64,000 bases of DNA from RGIG4097 sp964599875 (GCA_964599875.1 CAZRHE010000005.1:25767-89766); one strand, 5' to 3'. Numbered from the stretch's first letter, positions 1 through 10,038 are shown. Made by a program: numbers and translations. The notes: generated by a model not told the origin, from the letters alone.

Positions 1-1253
1 GAGCCGATTTTCACTGCGACGGTGTTTATGGATTTCTTGATTGCATCGCGCGGAGCGACGTCCCCGTAGTATACGTTTTCGTAGTTTTGAGGAGTCCAAT
101 CTCCAAAAGTCGTTTTTTCGTCTAACAGCGGAGTTGCCAAAGTTATGAGGTTTTCTTGCAAGGCGGGCGCATAAACAACGAGAGGTTTTAACGTCGAGCC
201 CGCTTGACGGGATACGGGATATCCTGCCGATGAAAAATGCGCGACCACCTTGTTTTCCGAATTATCCACGATTATACTTTCGTTATCCGTGTTTTCGGAT
301 TTGAAATTCAATGCGTTTTTGCTTTCTTTTTCCAGCGCGGATTGCAGTTTTCTATCCATATTCGTGTAGATTTTGTAGCCTGAATTGTCAAGTTGATAAC
401 GAGTTATCCCGAGATTCCCGGTGACTTCCTCGATAACTCGGTCGATATAAAAATCGTGATTTGCGGATTGCGACTTATTTACGACGATTTTTTCGCTTAT
501 TGCGTCGTCGTATTCCTCGCTTGAAATATAGCCCTCGTTTAGCATAACCGAAAGCACGAGATTTCGTCTTTTTTCAGCGTTTTCGACGCTGTTTAGAGGG
601 GAGTATTTCTTCGGATTTTTGACGATTCCCGCAAGAGTTGCGCATTGCGACAGCGTAAGAGCGTCGGGAGTGCAACCGAAATACAATCTGCTTGCGTCCT
701 TTACGCCGTATGCGCCCGACCCGAAATAGATGACGGAGAGATACATGGAAAGGATTTCGTCTTTTGAATATTCTTCTTCGATTTTCATTGCGATTGCCAT
801 TTCGTTAATTTTGCGTTTGAAGGATTTTTCTGCGGTTAGATGCGTGTTTTTCACGAGTTGTTGGGTGATTGTGGACGCACCCTCGACGAGTTTACCTTGC
901 TTTACGTTTTCGACCGTAGCACCGAGAATTCGATAGGTGTCTATGCCGTCGTGGGAATAAAAACGCTTGTCTTCGAGCGCAACGAAAGCCTTTTTGAGAT
1001 TTTCGGGGACTTCGTCGGGGGAGAGATAACTATCCGAAATATATTCTATTTCCTTTCCGTCGCTATCGAAGAAAACGGGAACGTTTTTCCCTTCGGGAAG
1101 CAGTGACGCGTCGACTGTTTTCCCGTCCGCCCAGAGAGAAAAACATATGAGAATTATCCCCGCGCAAAGCACCAAAACGCCGAGTGCGAGAGAAAATCCG
1201 CCTATGAGGGAAAAGAAAAGGTTTCGTTTGAAAATAAAATGCGATTTTTTCAT
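1..1253 (-). CDS. Class A penicillin-binding protein, N-terminal part (C-terminus beyond window)
   Basis: This bifunctional peptidoglycan synthase polymerises lipid II with its GT51 glycosyltransferase domain and crosslinks with its transpeptidase domain outside the membrane. The reverse-strand reading starts at ATG 1251-1253 and stays open to the window edge, giving 417 codons. A membrane anchor lies at about residues 12-40. The GT51 motif ALEDKRFYSHDG contains the catalytic Glu94, and GASTITQQL follows. The transpeptidase SxxK motif is GSTLKP (Ser353, Lys356), and the SxN motif is SIN at 408-410. The KTG motif must lie outside the window. No good Shine-Dalgarno sequence precedes the start. 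It is divergent from miaB. Confidence 0.93.
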   Translation of the reverse strand, partial: MKKSHFIFKRNLFFSLIGGFSLALGVLVLCAGIILICFSLWADGKTVDASLLPEGKNVPVFFDSDGKEIEYISDSYLSPDEVPENLKKAFVALEDKRFYSHDGIDTYRILGATVENVKQGKLVEGASTITQQLVKNTHLTAEKSFKRKINEMAIAMKIEEEYSKDEILSMYLSVIYFGSGAYGVKDASRLYFGCTPDALTLSQCATLAGIVKNPKKYSPLNSVENAEKRRNLVLSVMLNEGYISSEEYDDAISEKIVVNKSQSANHDFYIDRVIEEVTGNLGITRYQLDNSGYKIYTNMDRKLQSALEKESKNALNFKSENTDNESIIVDNSENKVVAHFSSAGYPVSRQAGSTLKPLVVYAPALQENLITLATPLLDEKTTFGDWTPQNYENVYYGDVAPRDAIKKSINTVAVKIG

Positions 1254-1264
1254 TGAAATTAGTG

Positions 1265-1293
1265 TTGTCTTATCTTAAAAATTTATGTATAAT
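1265..1293 (+). promoter_or_regulatory. SigA-type promoter of miaB-mutS-mutL
   Basis: The -35 box is TTGTCT (1265-1270), followed by a 17 bp spacer and the -10 box TATAAT (1288-1293). The predicted +1 is near 1300. This rules out start codons upstream of about 1300 for miaB. Confidence 0.75.
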
Positions 1294-1347
1294 ATAAAAT
1301 TATTAAAGTATCGTGCGGACATATGCCCGTGCGCGCACGCGAGGAAT

Positions 1348-2700
1348 ATGAAATACAGAATCAATACCTACGGTTGTCAGATGAACGTACACGAATCCGA
1401 AAAAATCGCGGGCATTCTCGAGAAGTTAGGCTACGAAGAGAGTGTGGGCGGCGAGGCGGATATCGTCGTTTTCAATACTTGTTGCATTAGAGATACCGCA
1501 GAGCGTAGGGCTCTCGGAAATATCGGCGTTGTTAAGTCCGAAAAAAAGGCGAATCCGGATATGATTATCGCGGTCGTCGGTTGTATGACGCAGCAGGACG
1601 GCGCCGCGGATAGCATTAAAAACAGATATCCTTACGTGGATATAGTTCTTGGCACGAGAAATCTCGACAAACTCGAAGAAGAAATTTTGAAAGTGCGCAG
1701 CGCGCGAGAAAAGAAGAGAAAAAACGATAAGAGATATCGTTGTTTCGACACCTCCCTTCCCGCCGATTATTTGTCCATAGACGAAAATTTGCCTCAAACG
1801 AGGACGAGTTATCCGAACGCATGGGTGAATATCATCTACGGTTGCAACAACTTTTGCAGTTATTGCATAGTGCCGTACGTGAGAGGAAGGGAATTATCGA
1901 GAGATAAAAGCAAGATTTTGGACGAGGTGAAGCGCGCAATCGACGCGGGTTACGGCGAAATCACTTTGCTTGGACAAAACGTCAATTCTTACGGAAACGA
2001 TATCGCGGACGAAGACGTGAATTTTGCATCCTTACTTCGCGATATCGACAAAATAGACGGCAAATTCCGCTTGCGTTTTATGACGTCGCACCCGAAAGAC
2101 CTCAGCGAAGAAGTCGCGGACGTCATGGCAAGTTCCGCTAAAATTTGCTCGAATTTGCACTTGCCCGTTCAAAGCGGCTCGAATAAGGTTTTGAAAGATA
2201 TGAATCGCCGCTACACGCGCGAGCACTATTTCGACCTTATCGATATGCTCCGCGACAAAATGCCGAATATCGGAATTACGACGGATATCATGGTGGGGTT
2301 CCCGACCGAAACCGAAGAGGATTTCGAGGATACCATGGACCTCGTGCGCAGGGTGAGATATTCTAACGCTTTCACGTTCATATACTCTCCGCGAAAGGGC
2401 ACTCCCGCCGCCAAAATAGAGCAAATTCCGTATGAAATCAAAAAGCGTAGAATAGGCGAACTCATCAAGTTGCAAAACTCCATAACCAAGGAATTGTCCG
2501 AAGAATATATCGGCGGAGTGTACGAAGTCCTCGTTGAAGACGTATCTCCCAAAAACGACGGTATGGTTTGCGGCCGTACCGAAAGCGGCAGACTCGTCAC
2601 TTTCAACGGCACGAAAGAGAATATAGGCAAATTCGAAAACGTACTTATTAAAGAATCCAAATCGGCGTCACTTTTCGGCGTCGTCGTAGGTGAAAAATGA
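1348..2700 (+). CDS. miaB: tRNA-2-methylthio-N6-dimethylallyladenosine synthase MiaB
   Basis: This radical-SAM methylthiotransferase converts i6A37 to ms2i6A37 in tRNAs. The N-terminal MTTase domain carries three cluster cysteines (Cys10 in YGCQMN, then NTCC and VGCM). The radical-SAM motif CNNFCSYC lies at residues 166-173 and binds the second 4Fe-4S cluster. A C-terminal TRAM segment follows. I chose ATG 1348 (450 aa) because the promoter places +1 near 1300 and AGGA precedes this codon; a start at 1285 would overlap the -10 box. The stop overlaps mutS (ATGA). MiaA, which makes its i6A substrate, is encoded downstream. Confidence 0.95.
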   Translation: MKYRINTYGCQMNVHESEKIAGILEKLGYEESVGGEADIVVFNTCCIRDTAERRALGNIGVVKSEKKANPDMIIAVVGCMTQQDGAADSIKNRYPYVDIVLGTRNLDKLEEEILKVRSAREKKRKNDKRYRCFDTSLPADYLSIDENLPQTRTSYPNAWVNIIYGCNNFCSYCIVPYVRGRELSRDKSKILDEVKRAIDAGYGEITLLGQNVNSYGNDIADEDVNFASLLRDIDKIDGKFRLRFMTSHPKDLSEEVADVMASSAKICSNLHLPVQSGSNKVLKDMNRRYTREHYFDLIDMLRDKMPNIGITTDIMVGFPTETEEDFEDTMDLVRRVRYSNAFTFIYSPRKGTPAAKIEQIPYEIKKRRIGELIKLQNSITKELSEEYIGGVYEVLVEDVSPKNDGMVCGRTESGRLVTFNGTKENIGKFENVLIKESKSASLFGVVVGEK

Positions 2701-5330
2701 AATCCGTATCAGGTAAAGACAAAAATTCGCTATCTCCTATGATGCAAAGATACTTTGCAATCAAAGAAGAATATCCCGATTGCCTGCTGTTTTTTAGGCT
2801 GGGCGACTTTTACGAGATGTTTTTCGAGGATGCGGTGACCGCCTCGAGAGTGCTCGACTTGACTTTGACGGGGAGAAATTGCGGGCTCGAAGAGCGCGCG
2901 CCTATGTGCGGCGTCCCTTATCACGCAGTCGAAACGTATATCCGTCGTCTTATAGATTCGGGATATAGGGTTGCCATTTGCGAGCAACTCAACGACCCGT
3001 CCACAACGAAAGGCATGCTCGACCGCGACGTCGTGAGAGTGGTCACTCCGGGGACTGTCATGGAAGAAGAAATCCTTGATGAAAAATCTTCGAATTATCT
3101 TGTATCCGTGTACACGGACAAGGACGGATTCGGCTTGGCTTGGGCGGATATCAGCACGGGTGAATTCAATCTTTTCGAGGGCGAAGGGGAGAATTTCGAG
3201 AGTAAAATCGGCGATTTGCTGTCAACCATTCAGCCGTCTGAAATCGTGTCTAACGAGGATTTCATTTCGAGATATTCGAGGATAAATTATTTCCTTTCCA
3301 CCGAAAAACGCCCTAAATGCTATCACGATTTCGCATATTCTTATTCGAGTGCGTATAAAAAACTTTGTCGCGCGCTCGGCGTGAATACTCTGGCGTCGTT
3401 TGAATGCGACGGCAAAGAAAAAGCGGTTTCCGCGGCAGGCGGACTTTACGAATATCTTGAACAAACCCAAAAACGCGCACTTGCACAAATGGATTCTTTG
3501 ACTTTCATCAGAGATAAATCATTTATGGTGCTCGACGGCGCGACAAGACGAAATCTCGAACTCACTTCGCGTGCGCGCGACGGAAAGCGTCAAGGCTCCC
3601 TTCTTTACGTCCTCGACCGCACGAAAACCGCTATGGGCGCAAGAATGATTCGTAGATTTATCGAACAACCTTTGCAAGACCTCGACAAAATCAATCTCCG
3701 CCTCGACGCCGTCGAAAGTTTGGTGGGTTCAAGGCAGAGTAGAGAGCGTTTGTCCTCTTTGCTTGCGGACGCAAAGGATTTGGAAAGACTTTCCGCGCGA
3801 CTTGCTTACGGCAACGCAACCCCCAAAGATTTGCTGTCCATTGCGGATACGCTCACGATTATTCCCGCCGTCAAAGAGGAACTGAAATCCCTCGGCGGAA
3901 CTTTGATTAAGAATATAAACAAGGCGATTTATCCGCTGAAAGAAGAGTGTTCGGTCCTAAATTCCGCTCTCGATCGCGAAAAAGTGGTTTCGTATAGAAA
4001 CGGCGGATATATAAAGATCGGATACGACAACACTCTCGACGAACTTCGCAACATAAACAACACTGCAAAGGCTTGGATATCCGAACTCGAAGCAAGAGAA
4101 AAAGAGGCGACGGGCATTAAAACTCTCAAAATCGGATTTAATAAAGTTTTTGGCTACTATATCGAAGTGTCGAAATCCTTCGTTGATAAAGTGCCTTATC
4201 GCTACGAGAGAAAACAAACGCTCGTCGGCGGTGAGAGATATATAACCGCGGAACTCAAACAAATCGAGGAAAAAGTGCTGTCCGCAGAAAGCGGAGCGAC
4301 TGCACTCGAAGAGAAAATTTTCGCGGAACTCAAACAAATGCTCATCGCAGTGCTGTCAGAACTTCAATCGAGCGCAAGAGCATTGGCATCCCTCGACGCA
4401 CTCTTATCCTTTGCGGTGGTGTCGGCGACGAATAAGTACGTAAAGCCGACTATCAACAAAAAAGTTAACGCAATAAATATCGTCGGCGGAAGACATCCCG
4501 TCGTCGAAACCCTGCTCGATAAGGGGTCGTACGTCCCGAACGACACTTTGCTCGACACGGGCGACAATCGCACGATGGTCATCACGGGGCCGAATATGGC
4601 GGGGAAAAGCACTTATATGCGTCAAGTCGCACTCATCACGCTGATGGCGCATATCGGTTGTTTCGTGCCGGCGACGTCCGCGGAAATTTCCTTGACTGAC
4701 AGAATTTTCACTCGTATAGGCGCAAGCGACGACTTGTCGGGCGGACAAAGTACGTTTATGGTTGAGATGATTGAAGTTGCAACCATACTAAACTACGCAA
4801 CCTCGTCGAGTTTGCTCGTCCTTGACGAAATAGGCAGAGGCACTTCGACTTTCGACGGACTCAGTATTGCGTGGGCAGTGCTCGAATACATAACCAAAAA
4901 CGTGAAAGCGAAGACGCTGTTTGCAACTCACTTCCACGAACTTACAGAACTCGAAGACCTCGAAGGCGTCAAAAATTACCGCGTTCTCGTGAGTGAGAGA
5001 GGGGATAGCATAATATTCCTTCACAAAATCGCAAGAGGAGGTGCGTCGAGAAGTTTCGGAATAGAAGTCGCGTCCCTCGCTGGCGTCATAAAACCCGTCG
5101 TAGAACACGCAAAACGCATTATGGCAAGCCTTGAAGAGGATGCGAAAAACAGAGATACGAACGAAGTTATGCTGTCGTCCGCCAAAAATACGAAAACCGC
5201 TCAAGTCAGCCTTTTCGACGTGCAAACAAGCGAAATCGAAGAGGAAATCCGCGCTCTTAACGTGGATGCGTTGACGCCGTTGCAGGCATTGACGATTTTG
5301 TCGGACATGAAGAAGAAGTTGGAGGAGTGA
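2697..5330 (+). CDS. mutS: DNA mismatch repair ATPase MutS
   Basis: MutS recognises mismatches and small loops as a clamp-forming dimer. The 877 aa length is normal for MutS1. Residues 38-40 are the F-Y-E mismatch-wedge motif. The Walker A motif GPNMAGKST lies at 631-639, with Walker B LLVLDEIGRG and the signature region DDLSGGQSTF nearby. The start ATG overlaps the miaB stop (ATGA), so it is translationally coupled. The mutL start follows one base after its stop. Together with MutL this is a complete methyl-independent mismatch repair pair of the Gram-positive type. Confidence 0.97.
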   Translation: MKSVSGKDKNSLSPMMQRYFAIKEEYPDCLLFFRLGDFYEMFFEDAVTASRVLDLTLTGRNCGLEERAPMCGVPYHAVETYIRRLIDSGYRVAICEQLNDPSTTKGMLDRDVVRVVTPGTVMEEEILDEKSSNYLVSVYTDKDGFGLAWADISTGEFNLFEGEGENFESKIGDLLSTIQPSEIVSNEDFISRYSRINYFLSTEKRPKCYHDFAYSYSSAYKKLCRALGVNTLASFECDGKEKAVSAAGGLYEYLEQTQKRALAQMDSLTFIRDKSFMVLDGATRRNLELTSRARDGKRQGSLLYVLDRTKTAMGARMIRRFIEQPLQDLDKINLRLDAVESLVGSRQSRERLSSLLADAKDLERLSARLAYGNATPKDLLSIADTLTIIPAVKEELKSLGGTLIKNINKAIYPLKEECSVLNSALDREKVVSYRNGGYIKIGYDNTLDELRNINNTAKAWISELEAREKEATGIKTLKIGFNKVFGYYIEVSKSFVDKVPYRYERKQTLVGGERYITAELKQIEEKVLSAESGATALEEKIFAELKQMLIAVLSELQSSARALASLDALLSFAVVSATNKYVKPTINKKVNAINIVGGRHPVVETLLDKGSYVPNDTLLDTGDNRTMVITGPNMAGKSTYMRQVALITLMAHIGCFVPATSAEISLTDRIFTRIGASDDLSGGQSTFMVEMIEVATILNYATSSSLLVLDEIGRGTSTFDGLSIAWAVLEYITKNVKAKTLFATHFHELTELEDLEGVKNYRVLVSERGDSIIFLHKIARGGASRSFGIEVASLAGVIKPVVEHAKRIMASLEEDAKNRDTNEVMLSSAKNTKTAQVSLFDVQTSEIEEEIRALNVDALTPLQALTILSDMKKKLEE

Positions 5331-5331
5331 T

Positions 5332-7254
5332 ATGCCGAAAATTAACGTACTCGACCCAAGCGTATTCAATATGATTTCGGCAGGCGAAGTGGTCGAAAGA
5401 CCCGCGTCAGTCGTGAAAGAACTCGTCGAAAACTCAATCGATGCGGGGGCGACGTCTATCGATATAACAATCGAGGAAGGCGGACTTAAACGTATTCAAA
5501 TCAGCGACGACGGAATAGGAATCGCAAAAGAAGACTTGCGTACGGCGTTTTTGCCTCACGCAACTAGCAAACTTACGAGGATTTCGGATCTCGATACGCT
5601 TTCTTCGCTCGGTTTCAGAGGAGAGGCGCTTGCAAGCATAGCGTCCGTATCCGAAGTTACTCTCGTATCTCGCGCAATAAATTCAGAAAATGCCAATAGA
5701 ATATCGATTTCAGGCGGAAAAGTCGTCGAAGAAAGAGTGGATAGCAGGGCTGTCGGCACAATTATCACGGTGGATAACTTGTTTTTCAACACTCCCGCGC
5801 GCCTTAAATTTATGAAATCCGCAAGCGCGGAGCAAAAAGCAGTGCTGTCTACCGTGCAAAAACTCGTGCTTGCAAATCCGAGCGTATCCATTTCCCTTTA
5901 CGGCGCGGACTGCACGCTTCTTACGCACGAGGGCGGAGATTTACTCGACGCCATAACCTCGGTTTACGGCATAGAGGTTGCGGATAAACTTGAAAAAATC
6001 GACTATGCGCAAGCGGGCGTACAAATCAAAGGATATACGTCGCGCACAGATTTCACGAAACCCACTCGCACGTGGCAAACTTACGTAGTCAACGGTAGAG
6101 CGGTCGAAAACAAGGATTTATTACTTGCAATCGACAAATCATACGAAGGACGCCTCGTAAAACACAATTATCCCGTCGTCGTTTTGGAAATTTTATTGCC
6201 TTTCGACGAGGTGGATATCAACGTTCATCCGCGCAAATCCGAGGTCAGATTCCGCGACAAAAACAGAGTTTTCAGCGCGGTTTATCACGCGATTGGCGAA
6301 ACTCTCGACCGACTTTGTTTAGATACGTCGTTTGCAAAACGCGATTCCGAACCCGAATATAATCCCGCGTTTGCAAGGGAGGACAGCAATCCTGCGAGCA
6401 ATTTCGGTTATAGACTGCAAAACTACGAACAGCAACGCATAAATACGTCCGCACTTTACGGCGTCGGCAGACAAAATCCCGGTAGACTTGCAGAAAGCCA
6501 AGTCGGCGCGTTTAGAAAATCGCAATCGACAGATTTCGACGATTTATATTCGACTGCAAGCGATAATGACGACGAAAATTCGGCGATTCAGCCGAAATCT
6601 TCGGGATTATCCGCAATTGTAGACGAAATTCCGCGCGACGGATACCAATATTTTGCGAATAGTTATAATCAAAATAACCGCTTTGACGGAAAAATCGTCG
6701 GTCAAATTTTCGATACTTATATTATCGTAGAAAGGGACGGTTTCGTGTACGTCATAGACCAGCACGCCGCTCACGAAAGAGTTTTATATGAAAAAATCGC
6801 GGCAAAACTTGAATCTAAATACGTACAACAACTTCTCGTGCCGTACAAATTCAAATTGACCGAGGAAGAAAGAGAATATTTTGAAAAGATTTTGCCGAGC
6901 CTTAACGATATGGGTTTCGACGTCGAAAAGAAGTTCGACAGTTATTACGTCTACGCCGTGCCAGAGCCCGTGTCGAGAATGGACGTCAAGGCATTTATGA
7001 ACGAACTTTTCAAAAATATGTTATCGGACGGCGATTTGAAGTTAATAGATATCGTCAAAAACAACGTTTGCCAACAAGCGTGCAAGGCGGCAATCAAGGG
7101 CGGCGATGCGCTCACGCGCGAGCAAATCGAGGAATTAATCGTCGGACTGATGGATGAAAACGGAAAATTGCCAGATAAATGTCCTCACGGCAGACCCGCG
7201 ATTATCTCATTCACGAAAAAAGACGTCGAAAAGGCGTTTAAGCGTATCGTGTAA
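5332..7254 (+). CDS. mutL: DNA mismatch repair endonuclease MutL
   Basis: MutL couples MutS mismatch recognition to strand incision. The 640 aa protein has an N-terminal GHKL ATPase with NSIDAGA, DDGIGI and GFRGEAL motifs, then a variable Ser/Asn-rich linker at about 330-440. The C-terminal dimerisation domain carries the endonuclease motif DQHAAHERVLYE (from residue 476) and CPHGRP (617-622). These motifs mark a nicking MutL, as expected where MutH is absent. The ATG follows one base after the mutS stop. A 355 bp gap separates it from miaA. Confidence 0.97.
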   Translation: MPKINVLDPSVFNMISAGEVVERPASVVKELVENSIDAGATSIDITIEEGGLKRIQISDDGIGIAKEDLRTAFLPHATSKLTRISDLDTLSSLGFRGEALASIASVSEVTLVSRAINSENANRISISGGKVVEERVDSRAVGTIITVDNLFFNTPARLKFMKSASAEQKAVLSTVQKLVLANPSVSISLYGADCTLLTHEGGDLLDAITSVYGIEVADKLEKIDYAQAGVQIKGYTSRTDFTKPTRTWQTYVVNGRAVENKDLLLAIDKSYEGRLVKHNYPVVVLEILLPFDEVDINVHPRKSEVRFRDKNRVFSAVYHAIGETLDRLCLDTSFAKRDSEPEYNPAFAREDSNPASNFGYRLQNYEQQRINTSALYGVGRQNPGRLAESQVGAFRKSQSTDFDDLYSTASDNDDENSAIQPKSSGLSAIVDEIPRDGYQYFANSYNQNNRFDGKIVGQIFDTYIIVERDGFVYVIDQHAAHERVLYEKIAAKLESKYVQQLLVPYKFKLTEEEREYFEKILPSLNDMGFDVEKKFDSYYVYAVPEPVSRMDVKAFMNELFKNMLSDGDLKLIDIVKNNVCQQACKAAIKGGDALTREQIEELIVGLMDENGKLPDKCPHGRPAIISFTKKDVEKAFKRIV

Positions 7255-7609
7255 CGTAATTGTCGTGACAAATATTAATATTAAGTCGTAGCGTTTCTAT
7301 CGAAACTGAAATGTAACGACGACGCAAACGTCACGGCGATTGTAGAAAAACTTACGGCAAAACGAAAATGCAAATAGGCGCAATCAAAATCCCGCCTATT
7401 ATATATAAGGATATATTATATTTATATATAGTGATATAAGAATCTATCAATATAATAAGACGCGTAGCAATCATCACGCGGTGACACAACACCGCTGCAA
7501 TTATCATCACGAACAAAACGATATTGCGATTTTATAAAAAGCAATCGCAATAATCACGGATAGTAACAAAATAGACAAATCAATTGTCGCAAGACGAAAA
7601 ACGAACGAA
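7255..7609. other. Intergenic region mutL-miaA with three perfect hairpins
   Basis: No open frame is convincing here. Three perfect inverted repeats are visible: AATAGGCG/CGCCTATT (7373-7380 with 7393-7400), GCGGTG/CACCGC (7478-7483 with 7490-7495) and ATTGCGATT/AATCGCAAT (7523-7531 with 7543-7551). A TA-rich stretch lies between the first two. The first hairpin may act as a weak terminator for mutL. The others lie in the presumed miaA leader, where I find no clear promoter. Confidence 0.5.
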
Positions 7610-8533
7610 ATGAATCTTCAACCAATATACGTACTCGGACCTACGGCGTCCGGAAAATCCGAATTTGCATACAGGCTCGCAAAAGCATGTGACAGCGTCG
7701 TCATATCGGCGGACAGCATGCAGATTTATCGCGGACTTGACGTGGGAACTGCCAAAGAGCCGAAAGAAAGACGGGATGAAATCGAATATAAACTCATCGA
7801 TTTTTTGCCGAGCACTGCAGAATATTCGGTTGCGGAATTTGCAGAGAGAGCGAAAAAAGAAATCGCATCCGCACTCGAGCGTGGGAAATTGCCGATAATA
7901 GTTGGCGGCACGGGATTATATTTTGAGTCGCTCTTTTATCCGTTGAGTTTCGGACGAACGGGCAAAAACGATGAAATTCGCACTCAGCTTGAAAAAGAAC
8001 TTGAAGATTTCGGCGCAGAGTATCTTCACTCGAAACTTGAAGAAATCGACTTCGAAACCGCAAATAAACTTCACGTAAACGATACGAAAAGAGTAATTCG
8101 CGCGTTGGAAATCGCATTAAGCGGTGATAAAACGAAATCAGAAATCGTCGATTATCGAGTTTCACCCGACGTAATCGCGGTCGGATTCAATACCGAGCGC
8201 TCCGTGTTATACGATAGAATCAACGCTCGCGTGGACGAAATGTTCGACCACGGACTTGTAAACGAGGTATATTCCGTCGGCACTTTCAACTGTCAAAGCA
8301 TGAAAGCAATCGGATATAAGGAATTTGCGGATTTCGCACCGAATAAGGATGCGAACGGAAATTTCGTCTTGAAACCCGAAGAAATCGACGAAATCAAGGA
8401 AAAAATCAAGAAAAATACGAGAAATTACGCAAAAAGACAACTAACTTGGTTCAGACGATACGATTTTGTGCGTTGGTTTGAATGTGGGAATTTTGACGAC
8501 GCTCTTGCTTTCGTCCTTGAAAAACTGAACTGA
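7610..8533 (+). CDS. miaA: tRNA dimethylallyltransferase MiaA
   Basis: MiaA transfers a dimethylallyl group from DMAPP to N6 of A37 in UNN-reading tRNAs; MiaB then adds the methylthio group. The P-loop GPTASGKS is at residues 10-17, followed by DSMQIYRGLDVGTAK, which contacts the tRNA, and RALEIALSG. The 307 aa length is typical. The start has no clear Shine-Dalgarno sequence, but the protein begins as the family does. In many Bacillota hfq lies between miaA and the next gene; it is absent here. Confidence 0.95.
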   Translation: MNLQPIYVLGPTASGKSEFAYRLAKACDSVVISADSMQIYRGLDVGTAKEPKERRDEIEYKLIDFLPSTAEYSVAEFAERAKKEIASALERGKLPIIVGGTGLYFESLFYPLSFGRTGKNDEIRTQLEKELEDFGAEYLHSKLEEIDFETANKLHVNDTKRVIRALEIALSGDKTKSEIVDYRVSPDVIAVGFNTERSVLYDRINARVDEMFDHGLVNEVYSVGTFNCQSMKAIGYKEFADFAPNKDANGNFVLKPEEIDEIKEKIKKNTRNYAKRQLTWFRRYDFVRWFECGNFDDALAFVLEKLN

Positions 8534-8627
8534 ATCGGTTATCGGCTGCTTGGCATCGGAATGTTTAATCGAAAACGAACCATTCCGCCCTCGTCGGCAA
8601 TGAAAATTGAACTGAAAACTCAAAAAC

Positions 8628-8656
8628 TATTCTAAAAAAGTGTGAATTTTAGAATA
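8628..8656. promoter_or_regulatory. Perfect 10-bp inverted repeat ahead of the PLP lyase gene
   Basis: TATTCTAAAA (8628-8637) and TTTTAGAATA (8647-8656) are exact inverse complements separated by 9 bases. The repeat lies 28 bp before the next start codon. It could be an operator or an mRNA stem near the ribosome-binding site. No T-tract follows, so it is unlikely to be a terminator. Confidence 0.45.
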
Positions 8657-8684
8657 ATATCAATAGAAAACGGAGAGAAAATCA

Positions 8685-9932
8685 ATGAATTTCGACCAAA
8701 ACACTGCAAGAAACTTTGTGAAAGAATGTGAAAAAGAATTATCCGCCGAGTTTGAAAGACTTGACGATATCACTCTATACAATCAAAAAAAGGTGCTCGA
8801 CGCCTTCGCAAAATTCGGTATTCAGGCTCGTCACCTCGTCGGTACGACGGGTTATGGTTACGACGATATCGGACGTGACGCGCTTTGCAATCTTTTTGCG
8901 GAGATTTTAGGCGGTGAAAAAGCACTCGTTTCTCCTCATATCGTATCAGGTACGCACGCGCTGACACTTATGCTTTTCGGCGTTCTTCGTCCCGGTGATT
9001 TGCTTTTGTCGGTTTCAGGTATGCCGTACGACACTTTGACGGACGTTATAAGCGGGAAAAACAAAGGTTCGCTTGCCGATTTCGGTGTAAAATTCGACCA
9101 CGTCGACCTCAAAACCGTTGACGAAAACCCCGTTTTTGACTATGAAAAAATTGAAAAAATCCTACTAAACAGTGCGGTTAAAGCGATTTTCGTAGCAAGA
9201 AGTCGCGGTTATGCTTGGCGTAGCGCAATAAGCGTCGAACAAATTCGAGATCTTGTATCATTCGTCAAAAAATTAAGTCCGAAAACCTTGGTTATAGTCG
9301 ACAATTGTTATGGTGAATTCGTCGAAAAAATCGAGCCTTTGCAGGTAGGCGCAGACCTCGTCGCGGGTTCACTCATCAAAAATATCGGTGGCGGACTTGC
9401 TCCTACGGGCGGTTACGTCGCAGGAAAAGCGGATCTCGTCGATCAATGTGCGTATAGATTGACCGCACCGTCGCTCGGAATGGAAGAAGGTTCGTCGCTT
9501 GCGGGTTATTTGCCGTATTTTGAAGGCTTATTTATTGCTCCGTCAGTCGTAAAATCCGCTTTGAAAAGCGCGGTTTTGTTCTCAAAAGCCTATTCGAAAC
9601 TCGGTTTTGAAACTCTTCCTAACGCAAAAACACCGCCGTATGACATTATTTGCAGCCTAAAACTTGATTCTGCGGAGCGTTTAGTCGCATTTTGCCGTGC
9701 GATTCAGGAAATTTCGCCGATAGACAGCAACGTCGTGCCCGAACCTTGGGATATGCCCGGATATCAAGATCAAGTTATCATGGCGGCAGGTGCTTTCGTT
9801 CAAGGCGCGTCAATCGAATTATCCGCAGATTCGCCGCTTAAAGCGCCGTATATTGCTTATATTCAAGGTGCGCTTACCTATGAACACGCCGTACTTGCAC
9901 TTGAACATACGCTCGTTAAAACCATAAAATAA
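8685..9932 (+). CDS. ynbB: YnbB-type PLP-dependent lyase (methionine gamma-lyase family, 'aluminium resistance protein')
   Basis: This is a fold-type I PLP enzyme of the Met_gamma_lyase/YnbB family (415 aa, full length). The PLP-binding lysine is Lys232 in AGSLIKNIGGG, preceded by the aspartate motif VIVDNCYGEF. The N-terminal TTGYGYDDIGRD and SGTHAL blocks are typical. The true substrate of the family is not firmly established; the 'aluminium resistance' label is historical. The miaA-ynbB neighbourhood is conserved in Bacillota. The ribosome-binding site is GGAGAG, and a strong terminator follows the gene. Confidence 0.88.
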   Translation: MNFDQNTARNFVKECEKELSAEFERLDDITLYNQKKVLDAFAKFGIQARHLVGTTGYGYDDIGRDALCNLFAEILGGEKALVSPHIVSGTHALTLMLFGVLRPGDLLLSVSGMPYDTLTDVISGKNKGSLADFGVKFDHVDLKTVDENPVFDYEKIEKILLNSAVKAIFVARSRGYAWRSAISVEQIRDLVSFVKKLSPKTLVIVDNCYGEFVEKIEPLQVGADLVAGSLIKNIGGGLAPTGGYVAGKADLVDQCAYRLTAPSLGMEEGSSLAGYLPYFEGLFIAPSVVKSALKSAVLFSKAYSKLGFETLPNAKTPPYDIICSLKLDSAERLVAFCRAIQEISPIDSNVVPEPWDMPGYQDQVIMAAGAFVQGASIELSADSPLKAPYIAYIQGALTYEHAVLALEHTLVKTIK

Positions 9933-10002
9933 GCCTAAAATCCGCAATTTTGACCGATTTTTCGGTTGATTTTGCAGAAAAATAAGCAATTTTGACGAAA
10001 AT

Positions 10003-10038
10003 CCGCCTATTTATTAAACTTAAATACGGCGGTTTTTT
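10003..10038 (+). terminator. Rho-independent terminator after ynbB
   Basis: CCGCC (10003-10007) pairs with GGCGG (10028-10032), extended by TATTTA/TAAATA with one bulged base. TTTTTT follows at 10033-10038. It ends the plus-strand miaA-ynbB unit. Confidence 0.85.

Noticed and set aside
1285..1347. Upstream start of miaB at 1285
   Set aside because: It overlaps the -10 box and precedes the predicted transcription start; the family N-terminus begins at 1348.
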